From Engelhardtia mirabilis (GTDB lineage: Bacteria; Planctomycetota; UBA1135; GCA-002686595), in NCBI RefSeq assembly GCF_007748095.1, contig NZ_CP036287.1, positions 186,001 to 250,000 of the forward strand: a stretch of 64,000 nt of DNA. The letters are read 5' to 3'. Under the pieces are notes generated by a model, which was given only the letters and a program-made list of their open reading frames with translations, was not told the origin of the DNA and ran no database searches. Of this stretch, positions 23,765 through 34,600 are shown piece after piece. The position numbers were made by a program, and so were the translations under genes. Numbering within the stretch: the first letter of the stretch is position 1; each line of letters opens with the position of its first letter.

Positions 23765-24207
23765 GTTGGGCGTCTGACAGCAGCATGCAGCGGACGGTGC
23801 TACGCGCCACCGCTGATGCTCAGTGTTGGCAGTCGGGACCCGTCTTGGGTGGGTGTGAACGAATGAATGTCTCGAATGATCGCTCTGAGGGGCAGGACGT
23901 TGGTCCGGCGATGGTTGCATCAGGAGCCTCGCTCCGCTGGCCGCTCGGTCTTGGAGATGGACGTGGGCGGGTTCCATGCCGAGGCGATGTGGCGCGGTGA
24001 TTCGTCGGGGGAGCTTGCGAGCGCTCAGGGTTGAGGTCCGCGAGGCGCTTGGCGCTGGGTGGCGAGCGGGTCGTTCGCTGCGAGGCAAAGCTCGAGGTCA
24101 CGCCGGAGGTGTTGGGCCAGGCGTTCGTTCACTGGACCCCTGCGACGTGGCGTGCGTCGATCTCGGGGAGTGGGACCGCAGCGCAGAAGTTGCCGCGCGC
24201 CCGCGTC
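23765..24207. other. Non-coding stretch between the hsdR wreck and the kinase gene
   Basis: No gene is supported. A short forward frame near 24031 looks faintly protein-like (LEVTPEVLGQAFVHWTP) but has no recognisable relative and runs into the antisense of the kinase gene. This may be the right edge of the accessory region. Confidence 0.4.
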
Positions 24208-27192
24208 TCAGCGACCGGCTTCGATCGTCGCCAGCAACTCGGCGATGCGCGCTCGGTGCTTCTCGGCCTCGTCACCGCGTTCGGCCAGGGCGTCGCGCAG
24301 CTCCACCAGGCCGGCTAGGGCCTGGTCCGTGAGGCCGGCGGCGGCGTTGCACTCGTGGAGGTTGATGGCGACGTCGAGGCGGCGGGGATCCAGGGGATCT
24401 TCCAACTCGGCGTCGAGGCGCTCCAGGGCCTCGGTCAGGACTTCGGCGGCGGCGTCGAAGCGGCCGGCGTCGAAGCGCAGGCTAGCTAGCGTGTTGACGG
24501 TCGAGAGGGTGTAGGTGCCAGCGGCGCCCCAAACCTCGTGAGCCCGCTCATGGACCTCCAGTAGGAGTTCCTCCGCGCGCTCGAGTTGACCCAGGCGCTT
24601 GGCGATGTAGCCGACGCTGTAGAGCGACCCCACCAGGCGCGGGTTGCCCGGCTCGTAGCGTTCGCGTTCGTACTCGAGGCTGATCTCGTAGAGCTCGAGG
24701 GCCTCCTCCAGGCGGCCCTGGCCGTAGAGCTGGTTGCTGAGGTCCTTGTAGAGCGAGATCAGGCTCATGTGCTCGGCGCGGCCGGCGGCCTCGCCGGCTT
24801 CGATCAGGTCGCGGAAGAGCTGTTCGGCCTCGTCGCCGCGGCCTTGGGCGGCGTAGATCTTGCCCAGGGTGCGGCCGATGCGGAGCACGGCGGTGCTGTC
24901 GGCGCCCTGGCGTTCGCGCGCGTCCTCGAGGGCGCCGCTGGCCAGGGTCTCGGCCTCGGCCAGGTGCGCAGGCTGCTTCATGCGGATGATCGCCAGGAGG
25001 TGGCGGCCGCGCACGTGGTCGGGGTGGGTGCGGCCCAGGATCCGCTCGGCGCGCTCCAGGCCGTCTTCGATCAGGGTGGCGGCTTCCGCCGCTCCCTCCG
25101 GCGTGCCGTTGTCGAGGATCGTGGCCAGGTTGAACTGCGCGAGGATCGTCTCCGGCTCGTCGGCGCCGACCGCGCGCCGCTTGGCGGCCAGGATCTCGCG
25201 CTGGGCGGCCACGGCCTCGTCGTTGCGGCCCATCACGTCGAGCACGATCGCCGCCTGGGCAGTGATGTCGAGCAGGAGCGGATCGTCGGCGGGCAGGATC
25301 GCGACGGCTCGCTCGCGCGCGGTGGCGTTGAGGTCGAGTGCGTCGGTCAGGCGGCCCTGCAGGTAGACCAGGGAGGCCTGCTGGAGCAGCACGCGCAGGG
25401 CCAACTCCGAATCGGCCCCCGCCACCCGTTCGACCTCTTCGCGCAGCTCCAGGGCCAGGGCCAGGGCCGGTTCGATGTCGCCGCGGCGGGTGGTCGCCCG
25501 GACCAACTGCAGGCGCGCCAACAGGAAGTCCTCGCCGTCCGTCTCCCCGAGCTCCTCGCTGATCGCGATCGAGCGCTCGAGCTGCCGGATCGCCACGTCC
25601 CACACGCCGAGGGAGTTGTAGGTCTCGCCCAGGGTCAGGCGCAGGGCCGCCTCGACCTCCGGCTCCCCGTGCAGCGATCCGCCCTCGGCCACGGCCTGGT
25701 CCATGCGCCGGCTGGCGGCATCCAGGGCCGTGACCAGCTTGACCTCGGGCCCGGCCTCGCTCGATCCCGACGGCGCCGCGGCGCCCAGCAGGTCGTCACG
25801 CAGGAAGGTGCTGATCGCCTCCGCGTGCTTGGCCTCCACGCGGGCCTGCTCGCGCTGGATCTCGAGCTGGGTGTTGGTGACCGAAAGCGCGTCGTTGGCG
25901 CGGCTCGCTTCCAACAGGCCCCAGGTCGCGCCGAACAGGCCCGCCAGCACGCCGCCCACCACCACGCCCCCGGCCGCCGCCGCCAGGCGGTGGCGCCGCA
26001 GCAACTTGCGGATGCGATACACCGCGCTGGGCGGCGCCGCGTCCACCGGCAGGCCCTCGAGGAAGCGCCGAATGTCCGCCGCCAGGGCGAAGGCCGTGGG
26101 ATAGCGGCGGTCGCGATCCTTCTCCAGGCAGCGCATCACGATCCAGTCCAGGTCCGCAGCCACCGGCACGGCGGTCGTCGTCGAGCCGGAGCCGGTGGAC
26201 AGGCTCGTCTTGGAACGCGCGCTGGGCCGCGGCGGGTCGACCTCGCGGATCATGCGCCGCAGCTCCTCGAAGGCCGCGCCGCGCAGGTCGCGGGGATCGA
26301 ACGGCGGCGCGCCGGTGAGCAGCTCGTAGAGCAGCACGCCCAGGGAGTACACGTCGCTGCGCGTGTCCACGTCGGTCTCGGCTCCGGCCTGCTCGGGGCT
26401 CATGTAGGTCGGCGTGCCGATCAGCTGCCCCTCGCGGGTGAACAGCGACGCGGCCTCGCCCTCGACCTGCAGGATCTTGGCGATGCCGAAGTCGATCACC
26501 TTGGGCGAGGGCTTGCCGTCGATGGTGCTGACCAGGACGTTGCTGGGCTTGATGTCCCGGTGGATCAGGCCCTTCTGGTGGGCGTGTTGCAGCGCGCCGC
26601 AGACCTCGCGGAACAGCTCCAACCGCGCGCGCCGGCCCAGCTCGTGCCGGGCGCAGTAGTCGGTGATCGGCGGCCCGTCGACCACCTCCATGGCGAAGAA
26701 GGGGCGCCCGTCGTCGGTCGCGCCGGCGTCCAGCACGCGCGCGATGTTGGGGTGCTCCATGCGCGCCAGGGCCTCGCGCTCGGCCTCGAAGCGCGCCACC
26801 ACCGCGCGCGTGTCCATGCCCAGCTTGAGCACCTTGAGCGCCACGCGGCGGCGCACCGGCTGCTCCTGCTTGGCCAGGTAGACGGTCCCGAAGCCGCCCT
26901 CGCCGAGCACCCGTTCCAGCACGTAGCCGGCGACCTCGTCCCCGGGTGCCAGCTCCGCCCCGCCGCGCCGACCGGCCTCGAGGGCCGCGTTGAAGACGTC
27001 CTGGGGCGCGGGCAGCCCACCCTGGTCGCCGCCGCCGGTCGAGTCGCCGTGGGCGGCGAGCAGGCTCGCCACGCGGCGCGCCAGCTCGTCGTCGTCGCCG
27101 CAGGCCTCGCGCACGAACGCGCGCCGCTCGGCGGCGGGCAGGTCGAGGGCGTCGAGGAAGACGTCCTTGGCTCGCTGGGCGCGTTGGTCCAT
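24208..27192 (-). CDS. Membrane Ser/Thr protein kinase with C-terminal TPR repeats
   Basis: A 994-residue protein. Residues 1-75 are the short domain that precedes such kinases (VFLDALDLPAAERRAFVREACG). The kinase domain (about 88-370) has glycine loop GEGGFG (97-102), VALK with Lys120, HRDIKPSN with catalytic Asp213, and DFG at 234-236, so it should be active. A hydrophobic segment near 405-425 (AAAGGVVVGGVLAGLFGATWG) is a single membrane crossing. The rest is many TPR-like helices, expected outside the cytosol. The gene starts 7 bp after the ECF sigma gene stop, the usual planctomycete sigma-kinase pair. The signal sensed is unknown. Confidence 0.93.
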   Translation of the reverse strand: MDQRAQRAKDVFLDALDLPAAERRAFVREACGDDDELARRVASLLAAHGDSTGGGDQGGLPAPQDVFNAALEAGRRGGAELAPGDEVAGYVLERVLGEGGFGTVYLAKQEQPVRRRVALKVLKLGMDTRAVVARFEAEREALARMEHPNIARVLDAGATDDGRPFFAMEVVDGPPITDYCARHELGRRARLELFREVCGALQHAHQKGLIHRDIKPSNVLVSTIDGKPSPKVIDFGIAKILQVEGEAASLFTREGQLIGTPTYMSPEQAGAETDVDTRSDVYSLGVLLYELLTGAPPFDPRDLRGAAFEELRRMIREVDPPRPSARSKTSLSTGSGSTTTAVPVAADLDWIVMRCLEKDRDRRYPTAFALAADIRRFLEGLPVDAAPPSAVYRIRKLLRRHRLAAAAGGVVVGGVLAGLFGATWGLLEASRANDALSVTNTQLEIQREQARVEAKHAEAISTFLRDDLLGAAAPSGSSEAGPEVKLVTALDAASRRMDQAVAEGGSLHGEPEVEAALRLTLGETYNSLGVWDVAIRQLERSIAISEELGETDGEDFLLARLQLVRATTRRGDIEPALALALELREEVERVAGADSELALRVLLQQASLVYLQGRLTDALDLNATARERAVAILPADDPLLLDITAQAAIVLDVMGRNDEAVAAQREILAAKRRAVGADEPETILAQFNLATILDNGTPEGAAEAATLIEDGLERAERILGRTHPDHVRGRHLLAIIRMKQPAHLAEAETLASGALEDARERQGADSTAVLRIGRTLGKIYAAQGRGDEAEQLFRDLIEAGEAAGRAEHMSLISLYKDLSNQLYGQGRLEEALELYEISLEYERERYEPGNPRLVGSLYSVGYIAKRLGQLERAEELLLEVHERAHEVWGAAGTYTLSTVNTLASLRFDAGRFDAAAEVLTEALERLDAELEDPLDPRRLDVAINLHECNAAAGLTDQALAGLVELRDALAERGDEAEKHRARIAELLATIEAGR

Positions 27193-27199
27193 GGCGGGC

Positions 27200-27781
27200 T
27201 CAGGCTTCGTCGCCGATCAGCTCGGCCAGGCGCGCGCGGGCGTAGGCCCACTCGCGCGCCACAGTGCGCTCGGAGATGTCCAGGGCCAGGGCGACCTCGC
27301 GCACCTCGAGCCCGGCGAAGTAGCGCATGCGCGCGACCTCGGCCGCCCGGGGGTCCTCGGCCTCGAGCGTCGTCAGCGCCTCGTCCAGGGCCAGGACCGA
27401 GTCGTTCTCGAGCTCCTGCTCGACGCGATCGACGCTGATCGAGACCCGCGCCCGATCGCCGCCGCGCTTGGCCGAGCCGACCTTGCGAGCGTGGTCGACC
27501 AGCACCCGCCGCATGGCCTGTGACGCCGCGCCGAAGAAGTGGCCGCGCCCCTTCCAGTCCATCTCCACGTCGCCCACCAGGCGCATGTAGGCCTCGTGCA
27601 CCAGGGCCGTGGCCTGCAGGGTGTGGTCGGAGCGCTCGCGGCCCATCTGCCGCCGCGCCATGCCGTGCAGCTCGTCGTAGACGAGTGGTAACAGCCGGCT
27701 CCACTCGCTGCCCTCGGCCCCCTCGTGGAGGATGCGGGTCAACAGCGCGCGCTCGGGCACTTCGGGTCCGGGGTCGGTCAT
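27200..27781 (-). CDS. ECF-type RNA polymerase sigma factor paired with the kinase
   Basis: A 193-residue sigma factor from the ATG at 27781; the open frame runs much further upstream without sense. Sigma-2 region: LLPLVYDELHGMARRQM, then the typical DHTLQATALVHEAYMRL of the planctomycete/acidobacterial ECF subfamily. Sigma-4: RMRYFAGLEVREVALALDISERTVAREWAYARARL. It is co-transcribed with the downstream kinase, which probably regulates it by phosphorylation, since no anti-sigma gene is adjacent. It is divergent from the first ELWxxDGT gene, a plausible target. Confidence 0.92.
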   Translation of the reverse strand: MTDPGPEVPERALLTRILHEGAEGSEWSRLLPLVYDELHGMARRQMGRERSDHTLQATALVHEAYMRLVGDVEMDWKGRGHFFGAASQAMRRVLVDHARKVGSAKRGGDRARVSISVDRVEQELENDSVLALDEALTTLEAEDPRAAEVARMRYFAGLEVREVALALDISERTVAREWAYARARLAELIGDEA

Positions 27782-27984
27782 GCCAGGACCGGGGATCGCC
27801 GCCGGTCGCCTCCTCGACCGGATCCTAGCCCCGGGGGAGCGTGCGGGGGCACTGCGCTCCGCCGGTCCGGTGGCCCGGTCGGGTGTGATCGTGAGAACCA
27901 TCGACTCCCCGTGCGCGAGCGGGCCGCGGGACCTGCCACGGAGATCGCGGATCGCAGGCGAGGATGGCGCAATTGCGCCTTGGA

Positions 27985-28016
27985 GTGAAACCGAGCCGGC
28001 CCGCGCGGGTCTATAC
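27985..28016 (+). promoter_or_regulatory. Candidate promoter of the first ELWxxDGT gene
   Basis: GTGAAAC (27985-27991) and TATAC (28012-28016) are separated by 20 bp. The same two boxes with the same 20-bp gap occur before the second ELWxxDGT gene (31587-31618). CGCGCGCCGA and CTTG follow in both. Conservation in otherwise diverged upstream DNA suggests a shared regulator or sigma factor. Confidence 0.5.
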
Positions 28017-28076
28017 AGGTGCCGCGCGCGCCGATCTTGTGGCCCGCGCTTGTCCTCCTCTCCCAGGAGCGAATCC

Positions 28077-31000
28077 ATGCCCGCTCTCCCCTGCTTCCGT
28101 TTCGCCCTGCCCCTGGCCGCCGCGCTCTTGGCCGGCCCCTGGTCACCGAGCTCCGCCGCCCAGTCCCCGGTCCAACTGGCCGTTGACTTCAACCAGCAGG
28201 TCAGCTCCGGCGGTGGCTCGGAGCCCTGCTTCCTGGCCTCGGACGGACAGCGCTCGTACTTCTGGGCCAAGGGCCCCGGCGACGGCGACGACCTGTGGGT
28301 CACCGATGGCACCCCGGCCGGGACCCATCTCGTCGCGCCGGACCTGACCGCCGTCAGCTACACGCCGAACCCGCTGCTCGACGGCGGCGTGGTGCTGCCC
28401 TCGGGGCGGGCGATCGTGATGTCGCCCAACTCGGTGGTCCCGGCCCTGTTCTACCCGACCCTGTTCGGGACCGACGGCACCGCCGGCGGCACCGAGCCCC
28501 TGTTCGAGAGCCAGCCCGGCGACCTGCACGCGAGGTCCGACCTGGTCGAGTTCCTCGGCGAGGGCTGGTTCGTGGGCGAGGGCGTGCCCCAGCCCTTCGG
28601 CCCGGTGGCCGGCCGCCTGTGGCGCAGCGACGGGACCTCGGCCGGCACCCGCCCCGCCTTCACCGGGCCGAGCGAGCCCACCAACGTGCGGGGCCGCCTG
28701 GTCGTCGGTGGGGGCCGCTTGTACTTCGTGGACGCCTCGGACGACTCCGTGGTCGGAGACCCGCCCCGGCTGCTCAGCACCGACGGCAGCGGCGCGCCGC
28801 CCACCGTGCTCTTCACGGGGATCCCGGACGGGGACATCTTCGTGTCGAACTACCTGCCGACCACGGGGGAGGTGCTGTTCACCTCCCGCTTCTTGCCGGC
28901 CACCAGCAGCGGCACCTACGTCAACGAGTGGCGGACTGTCGACGCCGGCGGCGCGGGCGGCGGGGAGGTCCTGGCCGACGCGGTCTACGAGCCGAGCCAT
29001 TCCGCCGTGGTCCAGTCGCTCGTCTACTTCCCCGGTGTCAACTCCCTGGGCGAGATCAAGCTGTTCGTCAGCGACGGCACCGCGGCGGGGACCTTCACCG
29101 TGCCCGACAACACCCAGGGGCTCATCAGAGCCTGCGAGGCGGCTCCCCTGGTGCCCTACAACGGCGGGGTGGTGTTCATCGGCGGCGATCCCTTCGTCGG
29201 CTTCGAGCCGCGCTTCGCCGACTCCTCGGGGATCGTGCTCCTGGTCGACGCGACCCCCGGGCTCCTCCCCGTCGCGATCCCGGAGTTCGTGGAGTGGAAC
29301 GGCGAGCTGTACTTCCACATGGGCGTCGCCCAGTCGATCCCCGGCCGGCTGTACCGCACCGACGGGACCGCTGCCGGAACGGTGCCGGTGCTCGACGCCG
29401 CCACGGTCGGCTCGGCGCCCCTCTACGCCACGGGGCGCACCCAGGCCGGGATCGTCTACGAGTTCGACATCAAGACCGGCCTGGGCTCGGAGCCCTGGGT
29501 CGTCGGGGGCGACACGGTCAAGTTCGTGGCCGACATCGACCCGAACTCCAGCTCCCCGTCCTTTCCGGGCAGTCTCGTGCGCCTGGGCCCGGAGCTGATC
29601 CTGGTCGCCAGCACGGCGTTCCTCGAGAGGAGCCTCTACTCCGCCGACGGCACCGCCGCCGGGACCCAGACCCTGGCCACCCTCGACCTCGGCAGCGGGT
29701 CCTCCGGCGTCGGTGGCGCGATCGTGCTGGGGGACCGAGTCGTGATGCCCGGCGGTCTGGGCGGCATCGGTCGCGACCTGTTGATCACCGACGGCAGCAC
29801 GGCGGGGACCATCGCTGTGGACCTCCTGCCGGGCCCGGACAGCTCTATTCCGACCGACTTCCTGCGCGTGGGTTCGCGCGCGTACTTCGTGGCCCGCACG
29901 GGTCCCTCCGGGGTGGGGCGACTGTGGGTCACCGACGGCACGGCCGCGGGGACCGTGCAAGTGGCCGACGTGCAGATCTCGACCACGACCGGAGTCCGAC
30001 CCCTGTTCGACGCCGAGGGCGTGGGCGGCGCGGAGGTCTTCTTCATCGGGTACGACGCCTCCGGTTGGGAGCTGTGGCGCAGCGACGGCACCGCCTCCGG
30101 GACCCTGCGGGTGACCGACATCGCGGCGGGCGTGGCTAGCTCTGACCCGCGCGACGGCGCGGTCGTGGGCGGTGAGCTGTGCTTCAGCGCGACCGACGCG
30201 GCCCACGGGCGCGAGGTCTGGGCCACCGACGGCACCGCCGCGGGGACGCGCCTGGTGGTCGACATCGCGCCGGGGCCGGCGAACGGCGTGGCCGATCTCG
30301 ACGGCGTCGCCTTCGACGGCCGGCTGGTGGTCGCGTCGGCGGGCGGCAGCCTCGGCCTGGGGCCGATCGCCGTGGACCCCGCCAGCGGCCAGGTCCAGCG
30401 CCTGGTCGAGCCGGCCCTGGCCGCTGCCAACCCGGGCCTGGCCGGCAAGCTCGTCGGCGACTTCGCGCGCCTGGGCGACGCCCTGCTCTTCGCCACCGAT
30501 GGGCCCACGCCCACCGGCGGCGAGGCGCGGCTCTGGCGTGCGACGTCGGCCACCGCCTTCGCCACGCCCACGGCGGTCGACGTGCTCGACAACTTCGCCA
30601 TCAACGTGACCGACCTCGGTGGGGGCTTCGGCCTGGTCGGCGGGACCAGTGGCGAGGGCACCGAGCCCTGGGTCCTGCGCCCCGACGGACCGGCGACGCA
30701 GCTCATCGACCTCTACCCCGGCGTGCAGTCCTCGAACCCGGGCTACGGCGTGCGCGTCGGCTCCCAGGTGCTCTTCCCCGCCGACAGCCCGATCTGGGGC
30801 TACGAGCTGTTCAAGGTCTCGGTGGCGACCCTGGGCGCCAACGTGGCCGTTCCGATCGAGGGCGGCTGCGCCGCGGCCGGCGCGGCGCCGGTCTTGGCCC
30901 CCGTCGGGCGACCGACCCTCGGGGCCGACTTCGACGTGCGCATCGAGGGCGCGCCCGTGGCGGCGCCGCTGGTCTGGGCCGTGGACACGAGCTTCGCGCC

Positions 31001-31226
31001 GGTGTCCCTGTCCGGCCCCTGCGCGCCGCTCCTGCTGAGCCCGACCTTCCTGGCCCTGGGCCAGACGAACGGGGCCGGTCAGGGCCTCCTGGATCTGGCG
31101 GTGCCCGCCGACCCGGTGCTGCTCGACGCCGTGCTCGTCTTCCAGACCCTGGTGGTCGAGGTGCCGGGTCCGTTCCTCGGGATCGCCTCCCTGAGCGACG
31201 GCCTCGAGGTCGTGGTCGGGCCCTGA
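28077..31226 (+). CDS. Secreted ELWxxDGT-repeat protein, copy 1
   Basis: A 1,049-residue protein; the ATG at 28077 has AGGAG eight bases upstream. A signal peptide covers residues 1-28 (FALPLAAALLAGPW... ending SSAAQ). About ten copies of the ELWxxDGT motif are spread through the body (DLWVTDGTPAGT, LWRSDGTSAGT, LYRTDGTAAGT, EVWATDGTAAGT), a beta-propeller-like architecture. The last ~110 residues form a conserved C-terminal module: GRPTLGADFDVRI, then PGPFLGIASLSDGLEVVVGP. No catalytic residues are apparent; expected outside the cell. It is a close paralogue of the next gene and of that at 55.98 kb. Confidence 0.92.
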   Translation: MPALPCFRFALPLAAALLAGPWSPSSAAQSPVQLAVDFNQQVSSGGGSEPCFLASDGQRSYFWAKGPGDGDDLWVTDGTPAGTHLVAPDLTAVSYTPNPLLDGGVVLPSGRAIVMSPNSVVPALFYPTLFGTDGTAGGTEPLFESQPGDLHARSDLVEFLGEGWFVGEGVPQPFGPVAGRLWRSDGTSAGTRPAFTGPSEPTNVRGRLVVGGGRLYFVDASDDSVVGDPPRLLSTDGSGAPPTVLFTGIPDGDIFVSNYLPTTGEVLFTSRFLPATSSGTYVNEWRTVDAGGAGGGEVLADAVYEPSHSAVVQSLVYFPGVNSLGEIKLFVSDGTAAGTFTVPDNTQGLIRACEAAPLVPYNGGVVFIGGDPFVGFEPRFADSSGIVLLVDATPGLLPVAIPEFVEWNGELYFHMGVAQSIPGRLYRTDGTAAGTVPVLDAATVGSAPLYATGRTQAGIVYEFDIKTGLGSEPWVVGGDTVKFVADIDPNSSSPSFPGSLVRLGPELILVASTAFLERSLYSADGTAAGTQTLATLDLGSGSSGVGGAIVLGDRVVMPGGLGGIGRDLLITDGSTAGTIAVDLLPGPDSSIPTDFLRVGSRAYFVARTGPSGVGRLWVTDGTAAGTVQVADVQISTTTGVRPLFDAEGVGGAEVFFIGYDASGWELWRSDGTASGTLRVTDIAAGVASSDPRDGAVVGGELCFSATDAAHGREVWATDGTAAGTRLVVDIAPGPANGVADLDGVAFDGRLVVASAGGSLGLGPIAVDPASGQVQRLVEPALAAANPGLAGKLVGDFARLGDALLFATDGPTPTGGEARLWRATSATAFATPTAVDVLDNFAINVTDLGGGFGLVGGTSGEGTEPWVLRPDGPATQLIDLYPGVQSSNPGYGVRVGSQVLFPADSPIWGYELFKVSVATLGANVAVPIEGGCAAAGAAPVLAPVGRPTLGADFDVRIEGAPVAAPLVWAVDTSFAPVSLSGPCAPLLLSPTFLALGQTNGAGQGLLDLAVPADPVLLDAVLVFQTLVVEVPGPFLGIASLSDGLEVVVGP

Positions 31227-31252
31227 GTCCGAGCCTGGCGGCCAGTGCCGAG

Positions 31253-31284
31253 CGACGCGACTCGCCTGGGAGCGGGTCGCGTCG
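31253..31284 (+). terminator. Hairpin terminator after copy 1
   Basis: CGACGCGACTCGC pairs with GCGGGTCGCGTCG across a 6-bp loop, 27 bp after the stop codon. There is no strong T-run. A very similar hairpin follows copy 2, so the terminator was duplicated with the gene. Confidence 0.65.
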
Positions 31285-31586
31285 ATCCCGCCTCGGCCGG
31301 TTGCTCCCATCGGTACATCGCCAAGGCCCGGCGCGGAGCGCGAGCAGCGTCGAAAGGTCCTGGCACCGCCTTCGGTGTCTTCGTGGCGAGTTCGAGTGCG
31401 AGCCGCACCGTCGTTCGGACCATGGCCGGGCTCCTACGTGGCTGGCCGGCCGCGCTGAACCGGCCGGCGGGCGTTGGCTTCGAATCTTCGCCCCAGGAGG
31501 CCGGGACGGCTCCACGCGTTGAGAGCCTGACATGGAAGTCCCATTCGGTCCCGGGGGACGATCGAGGCCGGCGTTCGGAATTGCGG

Positions 31587-31618
31587 GTGAAACCCGCCCC
31601 TTCTCGGCGGGTGTATAC
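31587..31618 (+). promoter_or_regulatory. Candidate promoter of the second ELWxxDGT gene
   Basis: GTGAAAC (31587-31593), a 20-bp spacer, then TATAC (31614-31618), followed by ACGCGCGCCGACCTTG. It matches the arrangement before copy 1. Confidence 0.5.
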
Positions 31619-31682
31619 CAGTGGAACGCGCGCCGACCTTGCGGCGCGGGCTTGCAACACCTTCCTCCCTTCTGGAACCGAC

Positions 31683-34600
31683 ATGACCGACAGACCTCGT
31701 TCGATCGCGCCCGCCGTCCTCGGCGGCTGGATCCTGATCTTCACCTTGGGAGCGCCGGCTTCCTTCGCCGCGCCCCAGAACCCCATCGAGCCCGTCGCCG
31801 ACCTCAACCCGCAACTCGCCGGTGGGAGCGGGTCGATGCCCGGCTTCCTCGCTTCGGACGGCACGCGAACCTACTTCTGGGCTGCCGGTGGCGACGGCAG
31901 CGACGACCTCTGGGTCAGCGACGGGACCCCGGCCGGGACCCACCTCATCGCCCCCGATCTGACCTCCGTCAGCTTCGCGCCGACGGACCTGCTCGACGGG
32001 GGCATCGTGCTGCCGTCGGGCCGCGTCATCGTGAAGGCGCCGACATCGGTCGTGCCGACCCACATCTGGCCCGTGCTGTTCGGAACGGACGGAACGGTGG
32101 GGGGGACGGAAGCCCTCTATGCCAACACGCCCGACGATCTGCACGTTCTCTCCGACCTGGTCGAGTTCCAGGGCGAGGCGTGGTTCGTCGGGGAGCTCGG
32201 CCCGCCGGTCTTGCAGCCAATCCCCGGCGCCCCTGAGGGGACCCTGTGGCGTAGCGACGGAACCCGTGCTGGCACTCGACCGGCCTTCCCCGCCGGCGTC
32301 GAACCGACGCCGGTCACGGGACCGATGCTCACGGTCGGAGGCGAGCTCTACTTCGTCCAGGCGTCGGACATCAGCGTCGCTGGCGACGCGCCGCGGATCC
32401 TGCGCACCGACGGCAGCGGCGCTGCGCCGGCGGTCGTCTACGTCGGTCCCCCGGACAGCGATCTGGCACTCTCCAACTTCATGCCCTCGGTCGGGCGAAT
32501 CCTGTTCACGATCTTCAATCAGATGTCGCTCGGCACCAGCTCGACGTTCGAGTGGTGGTCGATCGACGTCGCCGGCAACAACGCCGAGACCTTGGCCAAT
32601 GCCTTCGTCCTGTCCAAGAGCGAGTCGGCGGTAAGCGGCGATCGGGCCTACTTCAGCGGCAAGGATGCCATGGGCAGCGTCAAGGTCTTCATCAGCGATG
32701 GGACCCAGGCGGGAACGGCTGCGCTGCCCGACAACTCGCAGGAGCTGGTCTGGCCGATCTTTCCGACCGTCATCAAGCCCTACAAGAATGGCGCGGTGTT
32801 CGTGGGTCTCGATCCCTACACCGGTGCAGAGCCGCGTTTCGCCGATGCCAATGGCGTTCACCTCCTGGTTGACGCCGAGCCGGGGATCCTTGGCTCGGGC
32901 GTCTCGGAGTTCGTGGAGTGGAATGGCGAACTCTACTTCCACACCCAATCGACCGAGTCGATACCGGGCAAGCTCTACCGTAGTGACGGAACTGCCTCGG
33001 GCACGAAGCTGGTCATCGACGCCACGGCCATCGGTTCAGCGCCGCTCTACGCCGCCGGTATCACGCAAGCGGGGATCGTCTACCGCTTCGACCTCAAGAA
33101 CGGCCTCGGGTCCGAGCCCTGGGTCGTGAGCGGTGACACGGTCAAGTTGGTGGCCGACATCGATCCCAGCGGGTCGCTCTCCTCCAATCCGAGGGAGCTG
33201 GTGCGGCTGGGCGACAAGTTGGTGTTCGTGTTGGCCGCGAACATCCTCGCTCCGGTCCTCGCCATCAGCGACGGCACGACAGCGGGGACCCAGCCCATCG
33301 CCGACGCCGACCTCCTGACGGGTCTCGGCAGCATCCCCACCGCGGTCCGGCTCGGTGACCGCGCCCTGATGCGCGGGGGAGTGGGCGGCGTGGGTCGCGA
33401 GCTGCTGGTGACCGACGGCACGGCTGCTGGGACCCTTGCCGTGGATCTGTACCCGGGCGCCGCTGGCTCCACACCGAGCCAACTGCTGAGGGCCGGTGGA
33501 CGGGTCTGGTTCAGCGCCGAAACGGGGCCGGACTTCACACGGCGCCTGTGGGTCACCGACGGCACGGCTGCGGGGACCACGCAGGTGGCCGACGTCACGT
33601 TCGTGGAGGTGTTCGGCCGCGCGACCCTGTTCGACGCGCAGGGAGTCGGCGGGGCCGACGTTTTCTTCGTCGGCCTGGGCGCTGAGGGCGCCGAGCTGTG
33701 GCGCAGCGACGGAACGTCCGCCGGGACCGTCCTGGTGGCCGACATCGCGCCGGGCGCTGCCAGCTCGAGTCCGCGGGACGGTGCCGTCGTCGGCGCCGAG
33801 TTCTGCTTCAGCGCGATCGACGCGGCCCACGGTCGCGAGGTGTGGGCCACGGACGGAAGCGCCGCGGGCACGCGCCTGGTGGCGGACGTCACGCCCGGGC
33901 CGGCGAGCGGCGTCGCGGTTCTTGACGGCGTGGCCTTCGACGGTCAACTGGTGGTCGCCTCGGCGGGCGGCAGCTTGGGCCTGGGGCCGATCGCGATCGA
34001 ACCGGTGACCGGTCAAGTCCGGCGCCTGGTCGACCCGATCGTGGCCGCCGCCAATCCCGGCCTGGCCGGCGCCGCCGTGGGCGGCTTCGAACCCCTGGCG
34101 GACGCGCTCCTGTTCGCCACCGACGGACCCACTCCCACCGGAGGACCGGCGAGGTTGTGGCGGGCGACCAGCGCGACGGCGTTCGGTGAATTCCTGCAGA
34201 TCGATGTGCTGGACGACTTCGGCGCCTACCTGACCGACGTCGGCGGAGGCTTCGCGTTGGTCGGGGGGGTGGACGCCAGCGGGGTCGAGCCTTGGGTCGT
34301 CCGGCCCATCGGCAATCCGACCAGGTTGGTCGACTTCTTCCCAGGGCCGGCATCGTCGTCGCCCTCCGCCGGTGTGCGCGTCGGCTCTCGCGTCCTGTTC
34401 ACGGCCACGGATCAGTTCCTCGGAACCGAGCTGTTCAAGACCTCGGTAGCGACCCTCGGCGCCAATGTGGCCGAACCCTTCGAAGGCGGCTGCGCCGCAG
34501 CCGGTGAGCCGCCGATCCTCGAGCCCGTCGGTCGCCCGACCCTGGGCGCGAACTTCGACGTGAGGATCGTGGGCGCTCCGGCCTCCGCGCCCTTGGTCTG

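Noticed and set aside
24031..24207. Short forward gene before the kinase terminator region
   Set aside because: A few codons look protein-like, but the frame enters the kinase antisense strand, has no ribosome site and no recognisable family.
24586..27438. 950-codon rightward frame opposite the kinase gene
   Set aside because: It is antisense to a clear kinase/TPR gene, with biased composition and no recognisable domain.
27200..28312. A longer sigma factor starting at 28312
   Set aside because: The extra N-terminus is antisense to the ELWxxDGT gene and lacks sigma-like sequence; the ATG at 27781 gives a normal ECF length.
28143..31310. Very long leftward frame opposite the first ELWxxDGT gene
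   Set aside because: It is a high-GC shadow with low-complexity Arg/Gly/Asp/His sequence and no motif. The same applies opposite copies 2 and 3.
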